In this document: one piece after another, positions 22,365 through 33,809 of the stretch
Layout of the letters: each line of letters starts with the position of its first letter
Numbering within the stretch: the stretch's first letter is position 1
Source: Forficula auricularia
Lineage: Eukaryota; Arthropoda; Insecta; Dermaptera; Forficulidae
DNA: 64,000 nucleotides
Assembly: GCA_024734495.1 (NCBI GenBank)
Contig: JALMQS010000099.1
Coordinates: forward strand, 70,065,335 to 70,129,334
Direction of reading: 5' to 3'
Made by a program: the position numbers and the translations under genes
The notes under the pieces: model-generated
What the model saw: the letters and a program-made list of their open reading frames with translations, nothing else
Told to the model about the DNA's origin: nothing
The model's database searches: none

Positions 22365-22481
22365 ATTATAAATAGGTAACAAATCATTTTTGATCTGTGC
22401 GCCAATATTTTTTGAACACATCTTCAATGTGATTCTAAAACTGACAATAACATTTCTTTAATTCAATTATTCGTTTTTACT

Positions 22482-22715
22482 TTATCCAATGTGAAGCAGA
22501 TAAAGTATTGTAATCGGTCTCGCGCCAATTGCGACTTCATAGATAAAGACCACGGAACCCATGGTCGCAACCAAAATCACAAATTGTAGTATTCAATCAG
22601 GATGATTTTTAGCACCTGACGATTTTGCCAAAAATTACATTTGCTCTCGCCAAGAGCCTAAAAAGTGTTATTTTTTCATTTAGTCCGTGGACTTCGGATT
22701 CTATATCTCTATGTT
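22482..22715 (-). repeat. ~600 bp repeat, diverged copy C
   Basis: CTTTATCCAATGTGAAGCAG, AAAGTATTGTAATCG, GATAAAGACCACGGAACCCA and GCCAAAAATTAC match the right half of copies 4395-5000 and 54146-54750 in reverse orientation. Confidence 0.55.
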
Positions 22716-23420
22716 CACCGACCTCCACGTTAAACGGTTCAACCCATTGACTTGAAATTTGAAACATATACCCCTAAGGGTCAAGTGAGCGGTGTGATTC
22801 ATAAAAAGTTAATTTTTAGTCCCAGGAAGAACTTTAGCATTTTGGGAACATTAATAAGGTCCCGGTACAATCGTTATACGGAACTCAAACAAAAAAAATC
22901 AATTTCTCTGCTATTTCTTTTTCTGTATTTATATTTTTATATACCCATGAACGAAAAGAAAGGAATATTAAATAAAAGAGTTAAAAAAAGACAGAGAGAG
23001 AGAGAGAGAATTGAAAATATTATCACGTTTAAGATAAACTCAATGGAATAAAAAAAATAACATCCCCCATTTGTAAGAGAACATTATTATTTTTTCCAAC
23101 AGAAGCAAATAAAAAAAAACAAAAAAAACGTTATAATATTTCTCTTTTATGATGGAATTATTTTTATTTTGTTAAATGGGGAAAAAATTCAATACTCTGT
23201 TTTATTTATTTATTTTAATCATTTGAATATATAGACATTATATTTAGACGGGGGTGGAAAATAAAAAAAAAAATAAACTGTTCTTTTATTTATTTTTTCA
23301 AATAAAATAATAATCCTCCCAATGATGATGATTTTTTCGTTTTTAATAAGAAAATAAATTTGCATTCATCAAAAGTTTGTATTTATATTTAATTCAGTAT
23401 TTTTACTTTATTTTATTACA
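22716..23420. other. AT-rich spacer
   Basis: A 99-codon frame (22752-23051) contains a Lys/Arg/Glu-rich tail from an AGAG repeat and shows no domain. Nothing else is recognised. Confidence 0.35.
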
Positions 23421-24255
23421 GTACCTGGAGGCACCGAGCGATGCTCGGTAACTTCTTCCTTCAGTTAAAAGCTTTATTTTAATATTATTTTTAATTTAAA
23501 ATTCCAATAAAAATGTCGATTTTTATTTGAGAACCGTTTTCAAATTAAAAAAATACAAAAATATAATATTTTCACCCACTGTACCCCCCCCCCCACCTCC
23601 ACCCCACTCGACCCCACCCCCAAAACCTCGCCCTACCCCCGGATCCCCCACCACTGCATCCCGCCTGCTGCACCTGTTTTGATTCAACCATATGATTCAT
23701 TTTTATTCATCCAATTGTTAATAAATAAAACCTATCAAAATGTGTTGTTTTTTCAGAAAATTGAGACCTGCTTATGCAAAATATATTTTTAAATAAATTC
23801 TTGATTATTTTTTATTCTATTAAATAAATAAAGTTCTTTATAAAAACAATTATAAAACGTTTATTAATATTTCTAACGTTTATGGAGAACAAAATATGTT
23901 AAAATCCACAATCACAATACTTCTTCAAGGCCTTTGAGAATAAAGGATTAACCCAACCCATTGTCTGCCTGGGTACAAAAGAAAAAGAGTAACCCTTTTT
24001 AAAACCCTAAGAATGGGACTTGTCTACCTGAGAATAATTAATTTGCTTACGAAAAAACCCATCAAAAACAATTTTGTCGAAGATGAGACAATGACAGATC
24101 GAATTGTCACCCCAAAAACCCCCTAACACGTGAATTTCATCAAAATCGGTAGAGTCGTTTTCAAAATAGAACCAAGATACAAATATATATACAAACAAAT
24201 AAATATATATATAAATAAATAAATATACAATTTTTGCTCGTTTAATAAGAGTAGA
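23421..24255 (-). mobile_element. Helitron-like element (~0.83 kb)
   Basis: The 3' hairpin end at 23421 (GTACCTGGAGGCACCGAGCG on plus) and the 5' TCTACTC at 24255 are both present. On the element strand the 5' flank is A and the 3' flank T. A second Helitron 3' end of another subfamily (GCTCGTTCTTTCGGGTAC) sits immediately beyond, at 24262-24280, separated by TGTA. Confidence 0.65.
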
Positions 24256-24344
24256 TACAGTACCCGAAAGAACGAGCTTTGCATGATAATTTTTTCATGA
24301 TTAATTATTATTTATTTTTTAAAGATAATATTCATTTACTATGA

Positions 24345-25431
24345 GTTAGGTTTTCTAGGTAAGCGATTCTTAACAGGGGGGCCGCGGTATGTAGGAGGAC
24401 CGCGAAAATATTAGAATTTTTAAAATTTTTATATCTTTACAAATAAATGTTAAATAATAAATCTTACTAGTTTTTATAAGTGATACATTTGGGGCATTCC
24501 ACACCAAATCGGAGGATTTGAAAAATCTTAATTTTTGATTTCCTTCATTTTTTGACATTTTTTAGTAACAAAAAACTATCAGTGGTAAATTTTAAAATTT
24601 TATTGATCATCACTTTAAAAGATATCGAATTTCGATTTCTCGCTCATAACTTCTTCAAAAATGGTTCGGATTCATTTTTTTTTTTTTTTTTTTTTGAAAT
24701 TTTTGTTTAAAGTGTTTTATATAAGCAATTTTTTGAGTTTGAAAATTTTAATCTTGTTTTTGAAACTGTATGTACCTAGTCTTCGATTTTTTTTGATAAT
24801 TTTTTATTTTAAACTTCTATTCATTCTACAAATTTTAAGACCGGGTTGATAGTTGTCCGAATGATAATTACTATTTTTTTTCGATTTTTGATTTTGATTT
24901 TCTTTCAACAAACTAAAATACTAATGACTATGTATTTTCGGGAGTTTACAGGTATACATTTGGAGTGTGGTTTTTTTAAGAGGAATAACAATTTTTGGAC
25001 CGAGACGCTGCCCGCCAGGGCACCAGCCCGGAGGGCCGAGTTGAGGGCGTGCCAAAGGCACGCACGAAAAGCTCGTTTTGTTATTTCATTTCAATCTCAC
25101 CCCTAGTATATTATAACAATGGTAAAAAAAAATAAAAAAAAATTGAATTTGAACCATTTTTGAAGAAGTTATGAGCAAAAAACCGAAATTCGATATCTTT
25201 TAAACCGGTGATCAAAAAAATTTCAAAATTTACCAGGAAGAGTTTTTTGATGGGTACTAAAAAATGTCAGAAAATGAAGGAAATCAAAAATTAAAATTTT
25301 TCACATCGTCCGATTTAGCGTGGAATGTCTCAAATATATTTTTAAACTTTGTTTTTTTTTTCTTTTTTACTGAGGCTTCGCGACCCCCCCCCTCCCCCCC
25401 AGGGGGTGCGACCCACAGGTTGAAAAACACT
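24345..25431. mobile_element. Foldback element with hAT-like ends
   Basis: Inverted arms of about 210 bp lie at 24480-24700 and 25130-25345 (AATCGGAGGATTTGAAAAAT and related). The right edge reads CACAGGTTGAAAAACACTG, a classical hAT terminus; the left edge GCGATTCTTAACAGGGGG is a diverged equivalent. No target duplication is found. A further arm copy lies at 36885-37060. The 24925-25025 repeat is inserted in the loop. Confidence 0.5.
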
Positions 25432-25566
25432 GATCGATTTCTCCAACCAAAATCATCGAAATCGTTAGAGCCATTTTCGAGAATCCAATTCTATATAATA
25501 AATACTATATATAAAGCCCTTAATATTATATATCTATACAAAAATTGTTCATTTAATATAATAAGA
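25420..25566 (-). mobile_element. Helitron-like 5' end fragment
   Basis: The minus strand begins TCTTATTATATTAAATGAAC at 25566, preceded by A. It continues into TCGAGAATGG..CTAACGATTTCGATGATTTT-type sequence (under the usual Helitron 5' pattern) and is then lost. Confidence 0.5.
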
Positions 25567-25608
25567 TAAGATTATGAAGTGAAGTTTTAATGATCGTTTT
25601 GTTTTCTT

Positions 25609-25967
25609 CTTTTTTTTTTTTTTTAATGATATTGATGTGAGAAGGAGATACACCAGAAGGTGGATCCCCTAAAGGCCAGTATGGGCTGGCCCCTCCATCG
25701 TGAAAAGAACAGAGCAGAAGGAAAAGAAGCCGGGATCACGAGCCAATCTCAGAAACTTAGATATAATTCAATATCCAATTTACCAAGGTTTTAGGGGCTT
25801 CGAGCAGTGGTAAATTCTCCGCGCGATAAATTCGGTTAAATTTATCTCCCACTTAATTTTTATTACCAGACCCTATACTTACAGAAAAAATGTCTGGTAT
25901 AGCCGGGAATCGAACCCGAGACCTCCGGGTTGCCAGTCAGTTACTCTGACCATTAGACCACGGATTA
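25609..25967 (-). mobile_element. tRNA-derived SINE with poly(A) tail
   Basis: The minus-strand head has box A TGGTCTAATGGTCAG and box B GGTTCGATTCC but does not fold to a proper tRNA anticodon arm. A body of about 280 bp and a tail of about 16 A follow. This is a standard SINE layout. No second copy lies in the window and no clear target duplication was found. Confidence 0.65.
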
Positions 25968-25999
25968 AAGCATTAAAGCATTAAGAAAATGCATTAAAG

Positions 26000-26690
26000 A
26001 CCATTTATTTAAGAGCGAAATGAGAGCCATCTATTTTTTTTCCATAAAGATTCACACAGGGGGTGATTGAAGAATATTATTTGATAAATTTGTACCCCCT
26101 ATTGGTCCCCCTATCCTACGCCCTTTTTATTTCCCGTAATCGCTCGTTTCGTTCAGCAAATGGAATGACGTCTCCCGTAATTGAGAGGAAATCACTTCTA
26201 GATACTTTTTTTTTTTGGTAACAAAAATAAATTGTTTATTTGGAAAGAAATAAAACTTATAAAAAAAAAATAAATAAATACAAGTTTTAATTGAAATACT
26301 AGAATAATAATTAAGAAATCGATCAAGAGATAAAGCAATATTTTTTATTTTTATTTCGAATGATAAATTACTTTTAATAGAATATTGAAGGGTGGGATTT
26401 TATTTATTTATTTATTTTTCAAGCTTGAACTTCGTATTCTGTAAATGGAAATAAATTGAATATTTTAGAAGGAAATCAATTAATTTTTACACTGTACAAA
26501 ATCTCACTTGTATTTCAAAATTCTCATTTGATTATACAGTAAACTTTCAATCGAATGTTTTCTACATTTGATTCAATCGCGAATCAAATGTAGGGAATTT
26601 TTGTCAAATATTGAGTGAAAATAATATTTGAACTTATATATTTCTAACTTGAAATAATGATCTTAAGATAAGAGTATTATAAATATTTTA
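26000..26690. other. AT-rich spacer with short unique island
   Basis: 26085-26190 is unique and less AT-rich. The rest is A/T simple sequence. No gene is seen. Confidence 0.35.
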
Positions 26691-26694
26691 TTTA

Positions 26695-27475
26695 ATATGA
26701 CAAAGAATAATTGCTATGAGTTAATGAGAATTATTTTCGACCGCGCTTATTTGCAAAAGACATTTATCGCGAGACTACTGCGGATTACGCTATGGAGTCT
26801 GCAGCCATTAAGTCTGGACCAATGTAGAAAAATTAATTGCTAGAAATCCAACAGTCATTTCGCGTATAGCCCGTTTGACATTCGGATTAATCGCCAAGCG
26901 ATTAAATATAAATATTTATTTAATCGTTGATCGTTGTGTGTATGATGTGTTCACCATTGCACCAATCGTCACAACTAATTTATATTTGACTGTGAATAAT
27001 TTTATTATCTGTGACATTTCTTCTGCTATAATGATCTGTAATATAATTTTATTAGTGAAGTTAATTTTCTAATTAATATAATCAAAGAATAATTAGCTAT
27101 ATCAATGAGAATTGTTTTTTGATCGTGCTTATTTGAAAAAGATATTTATCGCGAGACTACTGCGGATGACGCTATTGGAGTCTGCGGAGTCTTAAGTCTG
27201 GACCAAGACAGAATGAAAAAGATGTGATTCACTTAGCTACAATCCAAAGTCATTATCGCGTATAGCCCGCTAGACATTCGGATTAATCACCAAGCGAAAT
27301 GACGTTGGATTTTAGCTAAGTGGATCACATCTTTTTCTCTCTTGGTCCAGACTTAAGACTCCGCAGACTCCAATAGCGTAATCCGCAGTAGTCTCGCGAT
27401 AAATATATTTTTCAAATAAGCGCGGTCAAAAACAATTCTCATTTATATATCAATTTATTCTTTGTTATATTAATT
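26695..27475. repeat. Direct plus inverted repeat cluster
   Basis: A ~200 bp unit (ATCGCGAGACTACTGCGGAT, AGTCTGGACCAA, TCGCGTATAGCCCG, GACATTCGGATTAATC) appears at 26700-26900, again at 27095-27300, and inverted at 27305-27475. The last two form a hairpin of about 170 bp per arm. Class unknown; a foldback DNA element is likely. The 65-codon frame at 26875 is part of it. Confidence 0.6.
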
Positions 27476-27685
27476 GGAAAAAATTATAAAAATTTATTTC
27501 AGTAAACTTTCGTTTATCCGCGGAATTGGGTGATGCGGCAATCGCGGATAATCCAGAAAATAGTCAAAAAAGGACACAAATCAACACACGAATGCTTTTG
27601 AAAAATGTTTATTCACGGTAGAAGCAGGTTTAAAAATTAATTAAACATAATATATATGTGTGCACATAGTTACATAGTATACATA

Positions 27686-28275
27686 CAGGGTATGGTCAAG
27701 TATTGTAATCGTGCATGAAAAAAGTGTTTTTTTTCCTTCTTTTTTTCGAAATATCTCAAAAACGGCTGAAAATATTTTGATTAGAAAAATTGAGCGAAAC
27801 CATGGCATTTCGCTCTACAAAAAAGTCAAATAAGTGAAAATCGAAAAAATTATATTTTTCGAGATAATAATCGTTTTGTTAAAATGTCTGTTAGTTAGTT
27901 AGTCTGTGCGTTACCAAATTTTTGTGGACGAGCTAGCTCAAAAACTAGTGTGAATTTCAAAACCAAATTTCACACGTAGTTTCGGTCCATTGAGATTAAG
28001 AGTTGATTAGATTTTGGTGCATATCGACCCAAAATAAGGGGGGTCGAAGGGGGGGTTAAAAATTAAAAATCTAGGTCGTTTGAGCAAACTCAACCAAATT
28101 TTGTATACATAATCAGTGAGTCTCCAGAAGTCTAAAAATGCAAAAACTAACCCCCCCCTCCCCTACATGATTATAAATAATTTTATTAAATATTAAATAT
28201 AAGTGAGGGGCCAGATTGTATGGTAAAGTCAAGTGGATGGCCACATCAGAACACGTCAGCTTATTTAAGTTTAAT
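27686..28275 (+). repeat. Family T repeat
   Basis: It starts ACAGGGTATGGTCAAGTATT and ends near TATGGTAAAGTCAAGTGGAT. It matches 5330-6000 in reverse. The stretch from here to 28600 holds only AT-rich sequence with repeated TCAATTG motifs. Confidence 0.55.
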
Positions 28276-28607
28276 TTTGCACAAAATAATAATCCATAAG
28301 CAGTTTTTGTTGTTTCGAGATAAAACACCTGCAGGATGACCACGGAAAGCGGATAAACGAGATTTTACTGTATTAGAAAAACCCCAATTGTAGTAGGTAT
28401 TTTAGAAATCTCAATTGATTTTCAGAAAACCTCAATTGAATTTCAAAAAATGTCAATTGTATTTCAGAATATAAACATAAAACACGACAGATTATTTAAT
28501 TAGATATAAGAAATCAGAAGGAAAAAAGGAAACAATTAAACATCGCCTTAAATCATACTTTTTTTTTTACTTAGGGAAAGTGGTGTGGATTTTAGGTGAA
28601 TATGATA

Positions 28608-28846
28608 TTAATTAATAAAGTAAAGGGAGTGTAGTTTCACAATGAATGAAATAAAACTCAAAGAGGTTTATACAGACTCAATATATTTCGGGTTATTAGT
28701 CCATCTTCAGGAGTTTACAGAACAAGTTTTTAATCTTTAAACTCTTGATGATGGACTAATAATCCGAAATATATTGAGTCTGTATAAGCCTCTTTGAGTT
28801 TTATTTCATTCATTGTGAAACTACACTCCTTTTACTTTATTAATTG
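28608..28846. mobile_element. Penelope-type palindrome, GAAAUAU subtype
   Basis: Arms of about 100 bp (ATTAATAAAGTAAAGGGAGT, GAATGAAATAAAACTCAAAG) face each other around GGAGTTTACAGAACAAG. Single arms of the same subtype occur at 50390-50535 and, cut by the window edge, at 63950-64000. Confidence 0.65.
28675..28710 (-). ncRNA. Hammerhead-like motif
   Basis: Minus strand: CTGAAGA, stem II GG.../CC, GAAATATATTGAGTC. Core residues are present, but stem III is not convincing. The plus-strand partner (28744-28780) has TTGATGA, a broken core. Confidence 0.4.
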
Positions 28847-28974
28847 TTATATCATACGACCAATCGCACCGTTTCGCTAATTTATTGTAGCTTCATACCT
28901 TCTTTTTTTAAATCAGTTGAAAGTGTACGGTTGGTCTGTCGGGTTCTATTGCTATCTACTCTAAACAAATATTG

Positions 28975-29105
28975 GTGTTATATAAGATGAAACATTGTTT
29001 AAATTGTAGTAAATTTAATCTAGCTTCAAATTTATATAGTGGTCTTTGTCGAAAACGTGTTCCTTTAATGGGAAAAAGTACGAGTTTTAGGGATATTCAA
29101 AAGTG
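28975..29105 (+). repeat. Fragment of the 53844 hAT-type family
   Basis: AAGATGAAACATTGTTTAAA and GGTCTTTGTCGAAAACGTG match 55335-55430. No ends. Confidence 0.5.
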
Positions 29106-29797
29106 ATCCCGGGGGTTGTTTTTGACAGACGCTAGTACCGGTTCTACTTAACCTAAATAGATGAAATTGTTATCATTTTACGCGTAATTTAAAGAGATTT
29201 AATTTATCTAATAGATATCCTTTTGATTTGATAAGCTGTGGACGCGCCAAAGCGGTCCTATGTGATGGCGGACTTACTCAGGGTGAATCGTAGTTTAACT
29301 CTTAATTGCTAACTCTATGACACCGGTCACATGATCCAAACAATACTAATTAATATTTTATTTTTTCTCATTATTAATAATTCAGTTGTTTATTAACAAG
29401 CAAACAAGCCACATCGGAACGACTCAAGCTGAACCTTTTCATACATTTTACTCGAGTTAATCGTTTCCCTGCCAGCCAGAAATCAATCTACAACATATCA
29501 AGTGATTTTACAAATAATTGCATTCATTTTCCAAGAAGATTTCTCCCAGCTAGCAGCGACCGACCGCCTAGGATCTCAAACCATTGCTCAAAGGTTCTCA
29601 GACTTATTTTTTCATAACACATAAATGTCTCGTTTCGAAATCCATTTACTTACATGCTATTTCTATTAAAGAAATACAGACTATTTCAACAGGAGGTTTA
29701 TCTCACTAACACTAACTAGCTAATCTTATTCATATCCTTGAATCAAGCAAATACATTTCTTTCCCAATTAAAGTGAACTTGCATCCGTGTTCATATT
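29106..29797. other. Non-repetitive island
   Basis: Balanced composition, no second copy in the window and no long frame. It could be regulatory or ancient repeat sequence. Confidence 0.3.
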
Positions 29798-29810
29798 AAA
29801 CTAACATTCC

Positions 29811-29989
29811 GGGGGTCGGAGTAGGCTAGGCGGTAGCATGTCAACAGCTAACCAATAGGACCCGAGTTCGAATCCGGCTCGAGGCATCCGGCTAAAATCT
29901 GACCCCCGAGGTAGAGACAAATTAATAAAGAACAAAAATAAATAGTATCGTAAATGGTTTATGGCTACCATGGCCGAAAAGCCAAGGGG
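29811..29989 (+). mobile_element. tRNA-derived SINE, full copy with 13 bp target duplication
   Basis: The head reads GGGGGTCGGAGTAGGCTAGG with box A TAGGCTAGGCGGTAGC and box B GAGTTCGAATCC. The body ends GGCCGAAAAGCC. Perfect duplications AAACTAACATTCC flank it (29798-29810 and 29990-30002). Two more copies lie at 54028-54805 and 63597-63766. Confidence 0.85.
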
Positions 29990-30002
29990 AAACTAACATT
30001 CC

Positions 30003-31870
30003 ATACAACTTATTTATCTAATCTAATATTATTGTCACTCTCTTAAATATGAACTCTTTTGTTTTCTAAACCATGGACCAAATCTATTAATAAGAATATT
30101 TTTAGATAACATTGTAACAAACCGATAATTAGCGATTATTAATTAAGATAATTAATAAGCACACATATAAACCCACACAGACCAATTAAGATAATTGCTA
30201 TTTAATTGGTTCCTATTACTCATACTATTATTTAATTATAATTAACTATCTTTAAACAAAGTATTATTTGTAATATTATTTTTTATTCAAAACAAAACAA
30301 AACAAAGGATTGAATTTATTTCTTAAGCAAATTAATTATCTTGTAATTACTTTCATCAAATTCAATTATAACTTAACATTATCTTGTAAATTTTTGTTGA
30401 CTGAACTATATTCGATTATTCTCCAATAAAATAATTAAACTTGTTATTTTCCAAACTAAATATTTTGCTCAATCGTTTATTGTCCAACTTATTATTTGTT
30501 TTAATATTTCAGCACCTTTTTGTGAATAAAACCTTCTGCGTCTAGATCACACAAACTTAACTTTATTTATAACTAACTAACTTTTCAATCTTACATACAA
30601 TAAAAGTTTGTATCTGGTTGACCAACTGGTGGACGGAGTCACATAACTGACAAATTGATTTTTGTATCAGTGTCACATTTTTAGAATTTTCAAGCACTTT
30701 CACAGTTGCCCGTTCCAAGCCGTTTTAGAGTTAAAAAAGTCCGAAATTTTCTAATTTTGAGGAGCGTAGAAAATTTTCCACAAGACTGATTTGGGGAAAA
30801 CTTAGGGTAGTAATATTGGAGTACCAATAAAGACATTCCAGCAATAAAATCTTTACTGGGAATTATTTCCTGTTAAAATCTGGACTATTGTTTTATATGT
30901 TTATTTTTCTGAAATACAATTGGGGTTTTCTGAAATACATTTGTAAAAGGAGTGTTATTTTGTATAATCAATGTGAAATTCTAGAAATTCAAGAAAATCT
31001 AAAGCGTAGAACTGGGTCAAAATTCTATTATAAAATTCTCCCCAGATCAGCATATAGAATCAATGTTAAATAGAATCATATGTAATAAGAGAGATAGTAT
31101 GAAAAGTGTGATATATTTTTGCGTGGGCGGATGCGTTGAATGGGGATGGGGTGGGGGTTGGAATAAATATATATCTGCGTGTTGAGAATCGCCAAAAGGA
31201 TGTTGGTCCATCCCCCTTTTACTCCCGCCCCTCCCTCCCTCCCACCCCCAATATTCCCAGAATGGGAGGGGATATCCACATACATATTTCATAGTCTGAT
31301 TTTGACATTTTAATAACATTTGGGTTTTATTCTAATAACAAACGATTCACTATTAGGATTTTTTTTTAAATTCAAGCATCTGTGAAATGTTAATTTTCGT
31401 TCCATTAAAAAATATATTGTATAGAAAAGGGCCCTAAGGGCAAATCAAAATAAGGATAGATGAACGAACGGCGGCGGCTCCCGGTTATTTTAATGCTCGA
31501 ATAATTTTCAAACTTTTCAATTCATATTTATTTTTTTATTATTATTTTTTTTTTTTAGTTTCACACTCATGCATGCATAAAAGTGTGTGTGTGTGTTGTT
31601 CTCTCTTTAAACAGTTTTGAGTTCTCATGAATGGGATTATAAATGGTGTATTTTTGAGTTAATGGAGAGGAACTAATTGGTGTTATGGAAATTCGCCGGT
31701 GATCTACGACCCACCTCTCACGTCTACAACCCCCCCCCCTGGACAAATTAGTGGGGTGCAATTCCCTTACCCCCTTACACCCTTATTTCCTTACCTCCCC
31801 CTCTACCCTCTACCTGATCGACAACAAACAATACTTCAATTCAATTTACCCGCCAGATCATCTCAACCTG
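30003..31870. other. Long spacer, nothing recognised
   Basis: AT-rich with G/C-rich patches at 31130-31270 and 31720-31840. Short frames (31047-31319, 31699-31956 and others) come from low-complexity purine or pyrimidine tracts and are not gene-like. Confidence 0.35.
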
Positions 31871-32048
31871 AAACAAATTACACAACTCTGGGTTGTTATC
31901 GTCCATCTTTGAAAATAATTAGGCTGGATATTGGGATCTTGGACTTGAGAAAATAATTAAAAGCTAAATTTCCAAAAGTTGCAACACGTTTCGTCGTACA
32001 TTTTTCGACTTCTTCTGGCAATTTTTGGGATCAGCTCTCTCGTTAATA

Positions 32049-32613
32049 CAGGGTGTTGCAAAAGTAATCACCCTATTGGAAAACGCTATAAGAAAAGTAA
32101 TCACTTGAGGTTCTTTTGCTGTATTTTTTTAATGAAAAACTTTGGTTCTGCTTGTGAAATTTGTTTATTAGAATTTATTCCATCAAGCCGAGAAAATGTT
32201 ATCGGCCAAAAGTGGCCGCCGCCAGAGTTGATGACCATACGGGCCTGTTTTATGGTATTTTCCATCACTCTTGCCAGAACTTTGGGCGACAGGTTCTCGC
32301 ATTCCTGGCGAACATTCTCCTTAAGGGCTTCAAGAGTCTAAGGCTTGTTGACGTAAACTCGCGACTTCAAAAAGAAAGAAAAGTCTGGAACGGTTAAATC
32401 GGGTGATCTGGCCGGCCAGTGCAAATCACCAAAACGAAAGATTAAGCGAACCCGGAAATCAACTCATCAACTCTGGTCGATATCATTTTCTCGACTTGAT
32501 GGAATAAATTCTAATGGATTAAATAAACAAATTTCAAAGCAGAACCAAAGTTTTTCATTAAAAAATAAAAATACAGCAAAAGAACATCGGGTGATTACTT
32601 TTGCCCCACCATG
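32049..32613. mobile_element. Mariner-derived foldback element, TA target
   Basis: The termini (CAGGGTGTTGCAAAAGTAAT and the inverse of CATGGTGGGGCAAAAGTAAT) are flanked by TA. The inverted arms run about 130-160 bp. Both arms derive from the 3' end of one transposase gene: the right arm repeats CATCAACTCTGG and TTGATGGAATAAATTCTAAT found in the left. Non-autonomous. Confidence 0.75.
32195..32436 (-). pseudogene. Mariner-type transposase C-terminal remnant
   Basis: Minus-strand translation reads DLHWPARSPDLTVPDFSFFL, then KSRVYVNKP, a stop, then TLEALKENVRQECENLSPKV and MVINSGGGHF. WPARSPDLTVPDF is the conserved block around the last catalytic acidic residue of IS630/Tc1/mariner DDE transposases. 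The N-terminal DNA-binding part and the first two catalytic Asp are absent, and one in-frame stop lies in the remnant. Confidence 0.8.
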
Positions 32614-33361
32614 TAGATATATATAGACCATTAGACTAGATTTTGCAATAACATAATTGACAAGGCTTAAACAAACTTATTACAACAGATATTAAACAAA
32701 ATAAATAAAAAATCTCAAACAAAATTGATCATTCAAAGTGTATCTGTCATCAAGTCATCTGTATATATATATATATATCAACTAGAAAGCTGATCCTAAA
32801 AATTGCCCGAAAAAGTCAAAAAATATATAACGTGTTGCAACTTTTGAAAATTTAGCTTTTAATTATTTTCTCAAGTCCAAGTTCCCAAAATATCCAGCCT
32901 AATTAAATTACACAACCTTATAGTCTAAGAGCTACTGACCATTTTGTAAGATGATCTTAGAATCCAAATCAATAACATATCCCATACTGTAGTGTGATCA
33001 GCACACACCCCGGGGTGATAGTCAAATTCTTATTCGGCATATAGAGTCGTTTTTAGGGGTAATTGACCCCTGAAGATGTCAAAAAATACTGTAAAATCAC
33101 CTCATTGATTTTAACTAGAGACCGTATTTTTTTATGCAGTAAAAACTCCCAAAATATGCAGTTAATATTGCTGAAATATGCAAATATATGCAGTAAAAGA
33201 TGCCAAAATAATTTTTTTTTTATGCACTAAAAAATAAAATTGAAAACAAAAAGACTATTACATTTGCTATGAAGGCGCTAATGACCTTAGCAGTCGATGT
33301 GCCTTTAAACCCCCAAATAATAATAATAACATTTGCTATGAAAGAAATAAAACCATGTGTC

Positions 33362-33573
33362 AAATATGTGCTTTTTTTCATTTAATGTCACCGGGAACAA
33401 AGCTCATTTAGACAGCACATAAGTAAAGTGTTAGTGAGGGAGCCGAGTTTTCAGCCGGTAGAAATTTTTATTCGCCAGCTAGGATCGAACCCTGGCCTCC
33501 CACTTCAACATCGTCATAATCGATTGATGCCGAAGCGAGGCCAGTGCGTTAGCCAACTGAGCCAACCCGACTC
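33362..33573 (-). mobile_element. tRNA-derived SINE with target duplication
   Basis: The minus-strand head GTCGGGTTGGCTCAGTTGG supplies box A; box B is GGTTCGATCCT. The body ends before a T/A tail at 33370. CAAATATGTGCTT and CAAATATGTACTT flank it (12 of 13 matching). Confidence 0.75.
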
Positions 33574-33607
33574 CCAAATATGTACTTAAATTGCGTAAAT
33601 TCTTTTT

Positions 33608-33770
33608 ATTTATTTATTGTCCCCGGGAACACAGCCCATTTAGACAGCACATCAGTAAATTGTTAGTAGTGTTAGTGAGGGAGCCGAGATTTAGCTGATC
33701 GAAATTTTATTTGCTAGCAAGGCTCGAGCCCGGTCCTCCCGCTTGAACATCGTCATTAAATCAACATAAT
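33608..33770 (-). mobile_element. Second copy of the same SINE, 5'-truncated
   Basis: CCCCGGGAACACAGCCCATT, AGACAGCACATCAGTAAA and GAGGGAGCCGAG match 33395-33480. Box B is mutated (CTCGAGCCCGG on plus) and box A is missing. Confidence 0.65.
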
Positions 33771-33809
33771 AAATATGATAATGTTTCAAAAAATGTGAAC
33801 GAAAAAAAT

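Larger units (their letters stand above)
31873..32930. mobile_element. Penelope-type palindrome interrupted by a mariner foldback
   Basis: Left arm 31873-32046 (GGACTTGAGAAAATAATTAA, AAAAGTTGCAACACG, CGACTTCTTCTGGCAATTTT) and right arm 32780-32930 are inverted copies. The same unit forms the palindrome at 39517-41125. The left arm holds a hammerhead-like core on the minus strand with CAGAAGA replacing CTGAAGA. Confidence 0.6.

Noticed and set aside
22093..22371. 92-codon protein gene
   Set aside because: It runs through the tRNA-Asp on the other strand and has no recognisable domain.
25890..25967. Functional tRNA gene
   Set aside because: Boxes A and B are good but the anticodon arm does not pair and a SINE body with poly(A) follows.
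29811..29989. Functional tRNA gene at the GGGGTCGGATAGG heads
   Set aside because: No cloverleaf; three dispersed copies with target duplications mark a SINE.
31979..32397. 120- and 78-codon plus-strand genes
   Set aside because: They are antisense shadows of the mariner transposase remnant and palindrome arm.
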